Positions 10,801 through 23,942 of a DNA stretch of 64,000 nt are shown one piece after another. This DNA is from Dipteris shenzhenensis. Taxonomy: Eukaryota > Polypodiophyta > Polypodiopsida > Gleicheniales. Position 1 is the first letter of the stretch. The number at the start of each line of letters is the position of its first letter. The stretch lies in NCBI GenBank assembly GCA_047967505.1, contig CM106540.1; one strand, given 5' to 3'. The notes beneath the pieces are model-generated. The model was not told the origin of the DNA, searched no databases, and was given only the letters and a program-made list of their open reading frames with translations. A program made the position numbers and the translations under genes.

Positions 10801-13800
10801 GACTAAGGGGGGCTGGGTCTTGGACAGGTTGGGTCGGCCAATAGGGGGCTGTTGGGTCGGCTGTTTTGGAGGCCTTCAAGGCCTATATAAGGAAAGTCAT
10901 TTGGGCTCATTACAATTCCACCAGAGAAGCAAGTCATCCAGCAGATTGGAGCAGCAGATCAGCACAATTGGGGCCTACATCCAGGAGGTCAATTGGAGGC
11001 TGAAGAGCTGCAGAATAGCTTTGTAGGGGCTGCACACCTAGGCTGACAGTTAGGGCTGCAAGGTGCGGGGATGAGGCACCGTGACTGAGTCTACAAAACC
11101 TCAACGAGAAGCACACGGGCTCTTGGGATCTAGAAGTGCCAACAAGATAGTAGGACAAATTTTGGTAAGGACAGAGAACCACCATTTGGTGTGACTATGG
11201 ACTCTTTTGTATTTTGTCCTGTTGCGGACGGAAAGATATCTTTTGTTGGTTCTATATCTCTCTTGGAGCCTTGTCTACTTACTAGCTTGCACACCCACAT
11301 GTACGTTGTGTACACAATTAAAGAAGTTTTGGATTCTGTAGTTAGACACTTCTGTGTGATTTCCTGGGACGCTCTGTGCAGTCTTCCGCTGCGGGATACC
11401 CTTTGTTTGGTTCATTTCTAACATACTTTTCCAAGTACGGATGGTTGATCAATGAAGGGTGCTCAACCTTGGTCAAATGGGTCCCAATACACGTTGGAAA
11501 GGTAGTCTTTCCATCCTACTTTGCTGTCTTGGACGTGACAAGTAATGACCTTACCTACCCACTCTTGCTAGACAGGCCATGGTTGATATCTGCCATGATT
11601 GTTCAAGATTTATCAAACAATGAACTTAAGTGGCCTTGGGGTCGATCCCTCGGCATTGGCCCAGTCACAGGTTGCAATTGGCTTACATTAAAAATTCACC
11701 CTTCAAGGATGAAACTTGCGACACGTGAGTTTCAAAAGGAGGTGCCATGGTTCTTCTCGTCACATTAAGTTTGCCTAAATTGGGCTCTTAAGTCACTTGA
11801 AGCCTTCAGTTTGGCCTTATGGTTCGTTTGGAGGCCACGTCGATACGAAACTTAACCTTGGAAAAACCAACGTGATTATCTTCAATACCATTATGCCCAC
11901 CTTCAACAGGAATATTTCACTCTATTAAGAGTGTCAGTTTGAGATTGTCAAATCGTATGTGTACTTGAGATGTGTATCTGCCACGACCCAAATTCAATAT
12001 GAAACCAGCACCTCAGGCCCATCTAGCCAAGGGACATACACTGCTGGCTGGATTGGAGAGACAATGCTTCTAGGCTCACTTTCAGCATGTCAAAGCTATA
12101 TGCGGGAGCATCCTAAGGAGTAGATCTCAGAGAGTATGACAGGTGGGTCACATTCAAGCATTTGCAGGTTATGATGCTATTGCGCATGCTCCGAGGGAAG
12201 AGAAGACTGATGCGGATTTTGCAGAACAGTGAGCTCAGCGGCATCTGATCATCTTCTACTAAATGGCTCGGTATTGGGTCATTTTATACAGCGTTAGTGC
12301 TCTGATTGTTTAAGCTTCCAATCATGTCTCTCTAAAGGTTCGATTCTCAAACAAGCCCCGTAGCGATGAGGAGGATCCTGCATGAAGCTGTATGTAGTAT
12401 TTTGTTTAATATGCAATAATAAGCAGTTTTATTGTAGGATTAGATATCGATTGTGAGTTAACAAATAGATCTCCAGAGACACCAAGACTCTCAAGAGGAC
12501 CCCAACCATCCCATATGCAGCTTAGATTCCTTACACATGAGGAACACATGATGTACTTGGCTCGTTCCACCCAGCTCAAATTCACACTACATCTTCACAA
12601 TACATTTTTTTGGTCTTTCACATACATTAATAAATCTTTAATTATTTTGTTCCTTCTTTCTTTCTCCTATGCAAGTTATAACGTGGTGTGGACAAATACC
12701 TACTCAAGGTGATCACCCTAGGTTTGGGACCTGATACCTCTCCCCCTCACTATCCCTCTCTCTCCATGGCCAAAGGAGGGTGGAATACTTTAGACCAAAA
12801 AATATTCTCAACCCTCAAAGAGTTGCCCGACAGAGAATCCTTGCCATGCCATTCCAAGTGGGATAAGATGTGTTTCCAATCAAGAAGCAGACGAGAGACA
12901 AAAGGGCAGCCTCTGATCTTGCCTTGGATAGAGCCAAATAAAAAATCCCACTGAGTAGGCTGCCAATTCCCAAAGGCAGAGGTATGAAGATGTAATAAGA
13001 GAGAGCGGATCATGAAAGCCCAAGGCTGATCTCCTTGCATAAACTGTATCATCATTTTCCCTCTGTGAGCAAGTAAACGCATTTGAATATTGAGAATGTT
13101 CAGACCCCCGTGCATCTTACAGAGACGATGCATAGAGAGTAATCTGAGACTTTTCTTGCCATGTTTTAAACACCAGAAAATTTCCATGATAGCTGACATA
13201 AATGAAACCAGATCTGCCTTAGTGAACATAGTGAGAGGCAGATAAAATTGTATGTATGCTATCAAAATGGATTGTGTAATTCGCAAACGAACATGTAATG
13301 GCCAAGTTGCAAGCTTCCAATATTCAAGTTTTGCCCTTAACTTTATTAGCACCCAATCAGTTTGTTGTGAACGGGCGAGTCCCCAGCCTAGAGGATAACC
13401 GAGATGCCGAATGAATTGAGAAGCGGGGACAATTTCCCCAGGCCACAGAAGGTTGTGCCATTCCTGTGCATGCAACGGCAGCAATTTTGATTTCTGAAAA
13501 TTTACCCGAAGGCCAGCAGCCAATCCATATGTAGAAAGAGCGTGCATAATCATGGACAAATCAGCCCGAGTATTTTTTTAAGTAAAGAATGAATCATCAG
13601 CATATGCCTGAGCAATCATGCTATGACTGCGAGGAATCTCCAAACTGTGCAACTGGTCAGTGTCCAAGAGGTGGTCTAGATATTGAAGCAGTGGATGAGT
13701 GGCTATGGCAAAAAGTAAAGCACTTAGGGGACATCCTTGCCTGACAGAACAACCAAGAGTCCAGGATGGAGAAATATCCCCTGAAAGTATGCAGGCAGCT

Positions 13801-16800
13801 TTACTATCTTGATATAGCCAAGTGATGAGTTGCTGCATTTTTGTGCCAAATCCCAATGCCTGCATAGTCGATGAAATAAAATCCCACTGAACAGTATCAA
13901 AGGCTTTGGCAATATCAACTTGCAATAACAAAACATCCTGCTGTGTGTATTTGGCATATTCAATTCCAACGTAGGCATTAGCAATGTTATCTGTGATATG
14001 CCTACGCGGGACAAAGCCATATTAAACAGGATGCAACCCATCACGTAAAAACCCCTTTAGCTGATCAACAATCATTTTGGTAGTGACTTTGTAAATTACG
14101 GGCATAAGAGTGATAGGTCTTTAGTCTGCCAAAGACTCACAAATTTGTTGTTTGGGAAGGAGTTTAACAAGACCTCTCTTCCATGTGTCCAGCATTTTCT
14201 GATTTTGCCATGCAGCATTCACCATATATAGCAATGTATGCTTCAAAATAGGCCAATATTCTAGAAAAAACTCGACTGTTAAACCATCCCATCCTGGAGA
14301 TTTCCATCTGCCACATGATTTGATTGCATCTGACAGTTCCCTCTCAGTAAAGGGTTCCTCCAATTCCAAAGCTTAAGTAGGGGAAATGATAGGAGAAACA
14401 TGTTGCAACAGTAAATTTCGTGTAAGCAAAATATGTTGCGAGGGAGGAGCTGCAGAGCCAAATTGCTGAGAGAAATGATGCACACAAACAGAAGCAAGCT
14501 GTGACCGTGAAGTAGTCCATGATCCATCAGGCATAAGCACTCTGCAAATTTCTGTTTTGATTCTCCTCTGATGTAAACTTTTGAAAAATTCTTTGGAAGA
14601 GCAACCTTTATCTGTAAAGGCTATTTGTCTTGCTCTAGTCTCCCATTTGGCCAGTTTCCTGTGATCATTTAGTTTAAGACAATGTCTGGCCTGGCATAGT
14701 GTTGTTTGCTCATGCATGGACAATGGACGATGATGGCTGAGTTCAGTGAGGTCTTGACAAGTGGATTTGTCCTGAGCAATGGTTTCCCTCAGAGTCTTCA
14801 TGTAAGACTTGCCATAAGCTCTAATCACAACTTGCATTTTGGAAATAAAAGAATCCCAGGCACCATCAACATGAATATGGCTGCTAGAGGACAGACAATG
14901 AGATGCTTCAGTAACCATTGCCTTGAAATCAGCATGTTGCAAATAGCTATTGTTTATGATTAGATGTCTCCTTTGTGGCAATCTATCATCTGGCATATTA
15001 TGAAAGGATAACCGCAACCATAGAGGTGCATGGTTTGAATGCACAAAGGCATAGTCAATTCACATTTTGCATGTAAAATCCCCATTTTGTTGGGGAGCTA
15101 CACTATACCATCGATCTAGACGTGCCTGATAAGAGGAAAAAGCATTATGTTGAAAAGTGTAGCCCGGTGACAAAGGCTGCAATTCCTTCCAAAGGTCAAC
15201 CAAATCCAGATGCAATAGTAATTGAGACCATGCATGCCTTTCAGGAGATAACATATGGTCATGTCTGGAGGTGTTGTCACCCTGTTGTGGAGCATTACAT
15301 ATGTAGGCATGATATCTCCACGGATATTGTTGCATGGCATCCCAAATTGCAGTTCTTTCTCTAGAGGACTGAGGTGCATAAACAGAAGCAAATTCAAACA
15401 CCTCTCCTCTAATAATGCATTGGAGAACAAGCCATCTGCCTTTGTTGTCATTTAAAGCAATAACTGGTTGAAGCTCATGTTTGATCAGAAGGACTACCCC
15501 TGAGAAAGAGTGCTCCCCAGCATAGAAAATATCATATCCACAGTAGTGTCCTGTCTTGCCTGCATAGACATGTTGGTTGTGTTCTTGTAATGCCACTATG
15601 TCAGGCTGAAATCTATTGATGTACAGCCACACAAATTTCCATTTCCTACTGTCACACATCCCCTGGACATTGAGTGTAAAACATTTGATGTGAGCACTGA
15701 GCAGTCATATGTACAGATATTTATAGTAATATAACAACTATGTACAGCAGCAAAATTTATGAGGTCAGCCTTGCATTTCTATCTCAGGGTCAAGGCCTCG
15801 CCCCTGAGAAGAAGTAGCCACCTGAGAAGTAGACAGCAAAGCAGCAACCTCTTCTTCAGGGAAGAGTGTTCTGCTGGTTGTTACTACAGCCCATGTAATC
15901 CCAATTCCTCTATTTATCTCTGGGGTATTTCCACTAGAAGATGCACCATTCCAAGTGCGGGGGGGTGGAATTCTTCGAGCAGAAATAACTTTTCTTGGAC
16001 TTTGCCAGCCATCAGTTGGAGGTTGTTGTCCTTTGGTCAAGGATTGAATAGCAGGAGGTGAATGTGAAGAGAGATTCCCATTGGGAGCCACTGGAGCTTT
16101 GCCTTTATCCTGACTTCCAGAAAGCTGTCTACTGCCTTTGTTTTTATTGGCAACTAGAGTAGGAGCATCCTTGGTAGGCATTTGAACCGGCAAAGTGGTA
16201 CGAGGCATTTTATGCTGAATCATTCGACACTGTGAAGCCATGTGTCCAAACTTTTTGCACTCAAAACAAGCCCCTGCAAATAAACCCCATTTGAGTTTAT
16301 AAAAAGCACTTCCCATGTTCACATTATTCACCGTGACTGAATAAGAGTCCGGTGTGGGATTATCAGTATCCCAGAGAATGCAAAATCTGTTTGAGTTGCC
16401 ATTTGGCCGTGGTGGGCAGACCACTTTACCTAAAGATGCTGCAATTTTAGGCAAAAGTGAGGCCATACATTGTGGGAAATCGACAACTTCAACCCAAACC
16501 GGGCATCTGTGTCAGATTAGAGCCTGAAAATCCCTTGTGGGAGACCATGGCAATACATTCACCATTTGCTGCCAAAAAAAAGAGGTGAATGTTCCAAAAG
16601 CATTTGTCTGTGTATCTCATCCACCATGATAACCTCAAAAAAGCCCCTGGCTGCATAGTGTACTTTACGAACAAACGAGCCAGCCAGTGTGCGTGTCAAC
16701 CAGTTGCCTATCTCTGCAGCAGGTGGCATCCGGCCTGGAAAAAATAATATGACTGCATTCTTAGCATATTCTCTGACTGGATCCACAATTTCATCGACCT

Positions 16801-19800
16801 CAACCATGAGGCCAACTGAAGGAACCGAGTCTTTCCACTCTTTCCTCGTATCTGCAAATCCTTCATGACTCAAGAGTATCATGCATCGGGTCATGCTGAC
16901 CCTCAACCTGCTTTTGCTTCTTGCACGGAACTAAACGCTCCTTTTGAAACGTTTTTTCATATGAATATTCTGCCATGACTTTGTAAGAAAGGGAACTCAG
17001 GAATGAAGTACCTGTAAAAGGGTAGTGGAAGCCAAAAAAACCAGTCCCAAAGAAATATCCACAGGAAGCCCACAGAGAGGAGAAAAAGAGTATAGTTGGT
17101 AAGGAGATATCAGAGGGAAAGGTAAGATTTTGGCAGAAACACAGGACTGTACGGGAAAGCACCGGAGCAAAAAACCCAAGACTTGTACGGCAAAAAGTAC
17201 GAGACTGTATGGACGATGCTGAACTGTGCTGAGGTACACACGGACTATACGGAGAGAAGTCTGATTGTACGGAAATATGGACAAGGCACGAGAAGACTGG
17301 CTTGTACAGAAGGACGGACAAATGTACGGAAAGACCTGCAGGAAAAAGGACGACAACGCAAAAGGTACGGGGCTATGTACGGGACTTTGCAAAGGAGGAC
17401 TAGAACCAACACAGATATGCGTACGGACGTACGGAATCGTACGGACATATGGACGCCGTACGGCGACCGTACAGATGTACGGACGGGGATGCGCAGGGTT
17501 CCTGGCAAGGACGAACAACAGAGCGGCGTACACCTCACACCCTCTCTCGTCGTTGCTTTACACCGTTAGCCGCTACGCTCATCAAAAAATCGCACCACAG
17601 GTACAGGTACAAGCACATGCGACGTGCACACCTTCTCTCTCACCAGCAGCTAGCTCTCCTGCACGCACACACCCCTCTCTCATACACACACACACACTCT
17701 CTCTCTCTCCCTCTCTCTATACACACACTCACACACACCCACACACACACACACCCCCTTTTCACAAGATCCCTTTTCCTTCTCTCATTCACAAGATCCC
17801 TTTTCACTGACACATGCAGCCTATGCACGGCTCACACGGGAACGAGGTGCTCTAGCCCAATTAAAGAGACAGTGCTTTCAGGCACACTATCAGGATCCAT
17901 AGACAAAGTGTTGGCTCTTTGATACGCTAGTGTGGCCGGCTGCCATGTATGCAGCACCCTTATGGGGATGTGACCTACCGATAGAAGAGTGCAGGAGATT
18001 TGAGCGACTACAGGTGACTATGGGATCTAGGATGATTCAGAGCAAGCCCTCGGTTCCGCATGAGATAGTACAGGCAGAGTTCGCCATGACACCACTACAG
18101 ACTGATGCCATCTTCCAGATAGTGACTTTCATTCACAGAGTCTGGGACTTACCCCAATGGAGACTACCGAGGCTGGCTCTTGAGTCATCCAGACGACTAG
18201 CTGAGAGCGGAGCGGACACATGATATGCACGCATATCCACATGGTTTGCCAGACACGGGCTTCAGATGGACAGGCTCCCTCCCTTTCAGTACAGTATGGA
18301 TGCACCCCCTGAGTCGATTCCACAAGATGAGATTAACCATATCATACGGTTAGACCTCCTCCAGCTCCATACATCTCAGGCTTGGGGGAGAGATCAGGAG
18401 CTCCCCACCAAGACCCAATTCTACTGCGACCACTTCCTGAGAGTCTCAGAGGAGGGCTTCATCATCAAAGCCCAGTATCTCGAGGATAGGGAAGTCTCAC
18501 ACGCACTGAGGATCGCACATTGGGCAGATGTGGGTTTCATCCCATCAGCTGAGGATTGAGACAAGGAGAGCAGCACATATACCCAGAGAGCAGAGGATCT
18601 GGATGTTATGCACACTAGGAGAGATTGAGACAAATGAAAATTTTCTCTGTGCCTGCCGAGCCTACTACAAGATCTGGGGGCGATACCACTGTCCTTATCA
18701 GGACGGGAGCGGGTTCGGCCCACTATCACGATTGATCCACTTCCATGACTAGGTCTGCATTGGGCTCTATCTACTTGAGATGCACCGCCACAGGGAGACC
18801 TTGCTATGACAGATCAAGGAGCAGCAGGAGGAGACCAGACCACACGATACAAAGACTAACCAGACACAACGGCATGTCACAAATTTCTATGCTTTTGAGA
18901 TTGGTCCAGGAAACAGTGGGGTGGAGGAGGAGGAGCTAGTTGATATGCGGGTGGTATGGATTGCTAAGAGAGGATTGCAGAGGTTACCGATACGAAGAGC
19001 GACCAGAGCAAACTTGATTGAGGTCCGACCTATCACAACTTTCATCATAGGAGATCACCCGAGACAAGGGGTCACTCTGAACATAGCTCAACGGGTTCAG
19101 AGATCGAGGAGACCACGCCCTCCTCTGCCACCACAACGTGAGACGGCCGAACAGACGCAAAACCAAGATATCTTCGCTGCTCATAGACGAGCCACCACAT
19201 TGCCGAGTTTCGGATTCTGAGTTGATTCTGAGTTCAAGTTCCAATTCCAGCTCTCTTCTTCCCACTTCAGATAGCACATGATATGACATGACATGACATG
19301 ATATGATACGACATATTTTGTAATTGATTTTTGCTTGAGCTATTGACCTCTTTTATTTCAGCATAGTACAGTACTCAGCAAGGGCCTTAGCGCGCCCTTT
19401 GCTCCAGCCCTTTGTGGCTTGTATGAATTTTTTCCCTTTTTGGTGTTTTCGCACTTTGTCCCATAGGCCCGCGAGGCCTCCCGCAGACGTTCATATATCT
19501 TTCTTTCTTTCTCTCTCGCATACTTCAACACGAAGATCTTTGTAATCAATTATTGTTATAACCCCACACTCAACATCATCAACACCCAAATGAAGAACCC
19601 AATCATATGAACATCAGCTCTTTTATATTCTAACAATCAGAGCCGAGCATTAGCACATAATGCATAAAACGCAATCTTACCTCATGATGCCTAGTATTAG
19701 GCCCTGGGGTAAGGCGTAAAATTTTTAATATGCACGAGACTATCAAGGGTTCATAACTCACCAAATGAGGCATCTTCATTTAGGCCTTGAGGATTTGTAA

Positions 19801-22189
19801 AATGATTACCTTGTCATTAAGATAACAAATAGGGTCATGCTTCTTTGTGCACGTCTAAAGTCCCACACACATTTATTGTGCCTTCCTCTCTCTCTATGTC
19901 TACAAAAGCACAATAATGGTCTTTGGAAAAAAAAAAAGCACAATAATGGGGTTCTTTTCATTGAAGCATAATATCAGGTGTCAATTCCCTCAAACCTATT
20001 CCATATAGCTGACTTACTAACTGAGATCCGTTATGACAGCATGTAGGAGCATATGGCATTTAGAAAATCATGAGTTTTCAGCCTCTTAAAAACAATGCTC
20101 CTGCATACAAAAGAAGTTCCATATATCCAGGTTTTGTTAATGTAAGAGACACCTTCAATGACCACAACTTTAATAAGGATACCACAGTATTGTGCTAGTG
20201 CATCATAAAACAAAGGAAATGAAAACAAAATTTCAAAACGTCCGAGACTTGAAGACTCACCAATGGCTGCATTCTCTTTTTCCCAATAGGATAGAGATAG
20301 GGATTAGGCTGCTGCATCGAGATGGCAGTGAACCACAGTATGAAACCCGAAAGTAGATCCAGCAATGAATCCAATGTTGATGCAATAATTGCAAGTGACA
20401 TGCTCCTCCAAGACACATAAACTTTTGAAATGAACAAAACAAGATTTGCCACGTTTGACAGTTGGATTGCTAGCTTTTCATCTCTTGCAACTTTATCCCT
20501 CTCTTCCTGTAGCAAAAAACATTACAGCAATATTACGAGCAAAACTTGAAGGCACGACCTAAGCAATCCATAGGCGCTCTTTGAAAGGATCAACCAATAA
20601 GCATAAACTAATGCCCTCTGCTATATACATTGCAAACAATATATCAAGGGAAATAACATTCAAAATTGAAAGAGTGAGACACTCAAGACAGACAGAATAA
20701 ATACATACTCAAATTTAGCAGGGGTGGTGATAACAAAAGACTTCAGTTGAAGGAGGAGAGAGATAATATGAGCATCAGCCAGAGATGATCAGGCATGGTA
20801 CATCTAACGGACTGCTCCAAGACCTCAAGACACCAGTAGGCTAAAATGCCTCTATTACTAGGCATGATCCAACACTCACTTTCTAAGCCTCACCATCACT
20901 AAAAGTAGCCTAGCTTTCCCCTTGGCTAGAGAAACATAACATGAGCAAGCTTGGAATGAATGCAAATGGATGTTGCCCACTCTTCTATGGGTAATGAAGA
21001 AGCCCATGAGACTTCTATTGTTTGCTCTTCTAATTTCTGAAGAGCATCTTCTTCCACAAGCCCCAAACAGTGTGCATGGGGTGAGCATGAGATATGAGAA
21101 TCTTAGACATGCACACTGGAGTGCTGCAATAAAACAAACTGTCATATAGAGAACTCCATGAAGATACTTGATGATGTGGGAATGTCCTGGATGTCGTGCT
21201 GAGTTGACAGGACAGCTGCCATTAAACGCCCTTAACAAATGCAACTGAAAGATAGTGAGTGTATAAATATGATCAGGATCTTATCCACTTACTCTACAAA
21301 AGAGATAGATCCCTGGACATGTAATGAGAAGTACATCGAAGGTTGTTTGTTGATTTCAAGGGGTAGTCAAAAAGGATCAAAGTGATTCATTTAAATCCTT
21401 GGAGCACACTGACCCCACCATAGGTCATGCACCAGTGCGTAGTTGGCAGTTGCTCACAGAAACCAATTACTTGTCCAAAAGTCAAAACTATAGTAATGGC
21501 AATAACATCCTAAGACTTCCACCCAACGTTCTAACAGTAGCCATTGATGGTGAATTCAAACAATTTAATCATGAAAACCAAAGAAAGTATCGCAGGTTGC
21601 TAGGGCCACAGAAGTCTGCGGAGAGCTCTAGTAAGTCTTATTTTGAAAGAAATGGCTTGTAGAATCTTGAATTCAGGAAGAACTTGGAGAGTTATAATTG
21701 CTCAGGGAGTTGGGAACATCAGCCATCCTCCGTGAAATTGCCAACCAAGTAAGGGGGCAAACTTCGTTGCCCATTTGCTAGTTATAAAGTATTTAGGCCT
21801 ATGAACATATACCTTTGTAAGACTAGAATATATCCGAGTGTACAAATTCAGATTTTTGTTGTTCTAAAGACCAAAATTCTACAAAGAAAATAAAAGAAAA
21901 ACGAAAGAGAAGAAAAATGAGGTAACAAACGAGCGGTAACAAAAAGTTTTGAAGAACAAAAGGTAGACATACTTAGCAAGCAAAGCAACACTTACGTCGT
22001 CATCAGTACCCAAGCATCAGCAGCTATTTCTAAAGACCCGTGGAGTCTCTTGGGCAACCCCAGTGGTTACTAAAATACGTCAAACAAACAAAAGAGAAAG
22101 AAACATGAAATAAAGAAGAAAGGAAGAAGGTGACTAAGCAAAAATAAACAAACAAATCAAGAAACAAAATCTACCAAAAAACAGGAATA

Positions 22190-22226
<37 letters not shown>

Positions 22227-23841
22227 GCGCCAGGAGCAGTTCGCATTTGATGGGTCACCTGTTGAGGTAGTTTCATATACACTTATCTTGGGGTTGTCTT
22301 TTCCGGACCCATCTTCACTATGAGACCCGCGATGCAGGCACGCTTGAGCAGAGGATATGCTTCATTGGCCAGACTGGAGAGGCAGTGCTTCCGCTCTCAC
22401 TTTCAAGATCCACGAACCAAAGGGTTGCTTTTTGACTCCTTGGTCCATCCAGCGGGGATGCATGGCAATCATGCTGGGGGCCAGACTTGTCGAATACAGA
22501 GTGGGCCAGGGTGGAGCGGCTACAAGTTCTCATGTTATCACGGATGATCCATGGTAAGCCATCCGTTCCTCATCGGGCAGAGTTTGGGTCACTACAGCTA
22601 GATGCTGCATTTCACGTCATCACGTATCTGTGCCGAGTCAGGGAGTATGGGAATTACACCTCTAGGCGTAGCATGCTACCATGGCTAGCACTATCCTCTT
22701 CTATGGCACTTGCCACAGAGGGGACCAAAGGTGCCAGTATGCACGCACAGAGAGATGGTTTGAGGGACTAGGGCTCCACATGGACAGACTACCTCCATTC
22801 CAGTACAGCATGGATGCTCCGTTTTCTCCCCTCCTATCACACGAGGTCAACCAGGTTATCTGTGAGGATCTATTACAGCTACACACATTCCGGATCTGGC
22901 TGGGCCCAAGTGATCTTCCAGTGAAGCTAGGCTTCTACAGAGATCACTTCTTACATATTACAGCGGAGGGTTTCATTGACCCACCTGGGTATGCGCAGAT
23001 TTACTTACCCCCCTCACTGAGGATCTCTTTTGGGCAGTTCCGAGTCTCTTCAGATAGACTTCATATCTAGAGCGGCAGAGCAGAGCGACTACCCAGGGAG
23101 AGGCGCATATCCACTTTGTGTGACATGCAGGAGGTTGAGACAGAGGAGCACTTCATCTTCAGGTGTCGTGTTTACTATGAGATCCGCAAAAGTTTCTACT
23201 GCCTCTTCAGAGACAGCTATAGAATTTTGGCCCGATTCATCTCCTACCCAGACCAGCAATGTTTGGTAGGTTTCGTTCATGAGGCACTCAGACACCGCGA
23301 GAGGATACTTCGAGCACGAGACAGGAGCAGACTTTTTCCTTGGCTGATCCCTCTCAGAGCTCCATCACGGAGTTTTTCCAGCAGATCACATGGACACCCA
23401 CAAGACGAGGCTTCGACATGACCGTGACCCAGAGCCTGTGACCCGACAGCTCAGACAGAGGGTTGACACACAGATCACACTTGGGGACGTCCCCTCCCTA
23501 TTTAGAGTCGGGTCCCACCCGACACAGGTCACAATAGCCCTGGATAGGCGTAGAGCTATGACCAGGACACATGCCAGGGCTGCACCTTGTAGTGACGGAC
23601 AGCACTCTATCGCCGATTTCATGCCCCCATTGCCTCATCCAACCTGATGTCCTGATGTTGATGATGATGATGATGATGATGAGATAGTCGACTACCGACA
23701 TGACTATGTTGTACTTGACATTCTGCATTTTTTGCATTTGCATTGGTGTGGATGCTTGTTTTAGTAGCTCCACCACCACAGCTCGTTTGTACCAGGTTTT
23801 TGACAGTCTCATAGACCCATCGGTCTTCCAAAGACTTTAAT

Positions 23842-23877
<36 letters not shown>

Positions 23878-23895
23878 CCCTCTGCTTGCTCCTCC

Positions 23896-23942
<47 letters not shown>

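Larger units (their letters stand above)
12720..17000 (-). mobile_element. Nearly full-length L1-like LINE
   Basis: On the minus strand ORF1 (16906-15765) is followed by ORF2 (15659 to about 12750), the standard plant L1 layout. ORF1 has a DUF4283-like nucleic-acid-binding part and a CCHC knuckle. ORF2 has an APE-type endonuclease and a reverse transcriptase with a Y-A-D-D box. A handful of stops and frameshifts kill it, but domain order is complete. It sits in intron 3 of the MTP11-like gene in the same orientation as the gene. No clear poly(A) tail or target duplication was seen at the left end. Confidence 0.9.

Noticed and set aside
12030-12130. Fifth LINE family A fragment
   Set aside because: A short stretch reads [10 protein letters not shown] then AHFQ, like the family's ARLERQCF(R/Q)(S/A)HFQ, but with a stop and no further match. 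Too short to annotate with confidence.
20876-21662. Two frames of 122 and 87 codons as extra exons of the transporter
   Set aside because: Neither matches any part of the MTP family. Exons 2 and 3 already join without a gap in family sequence.
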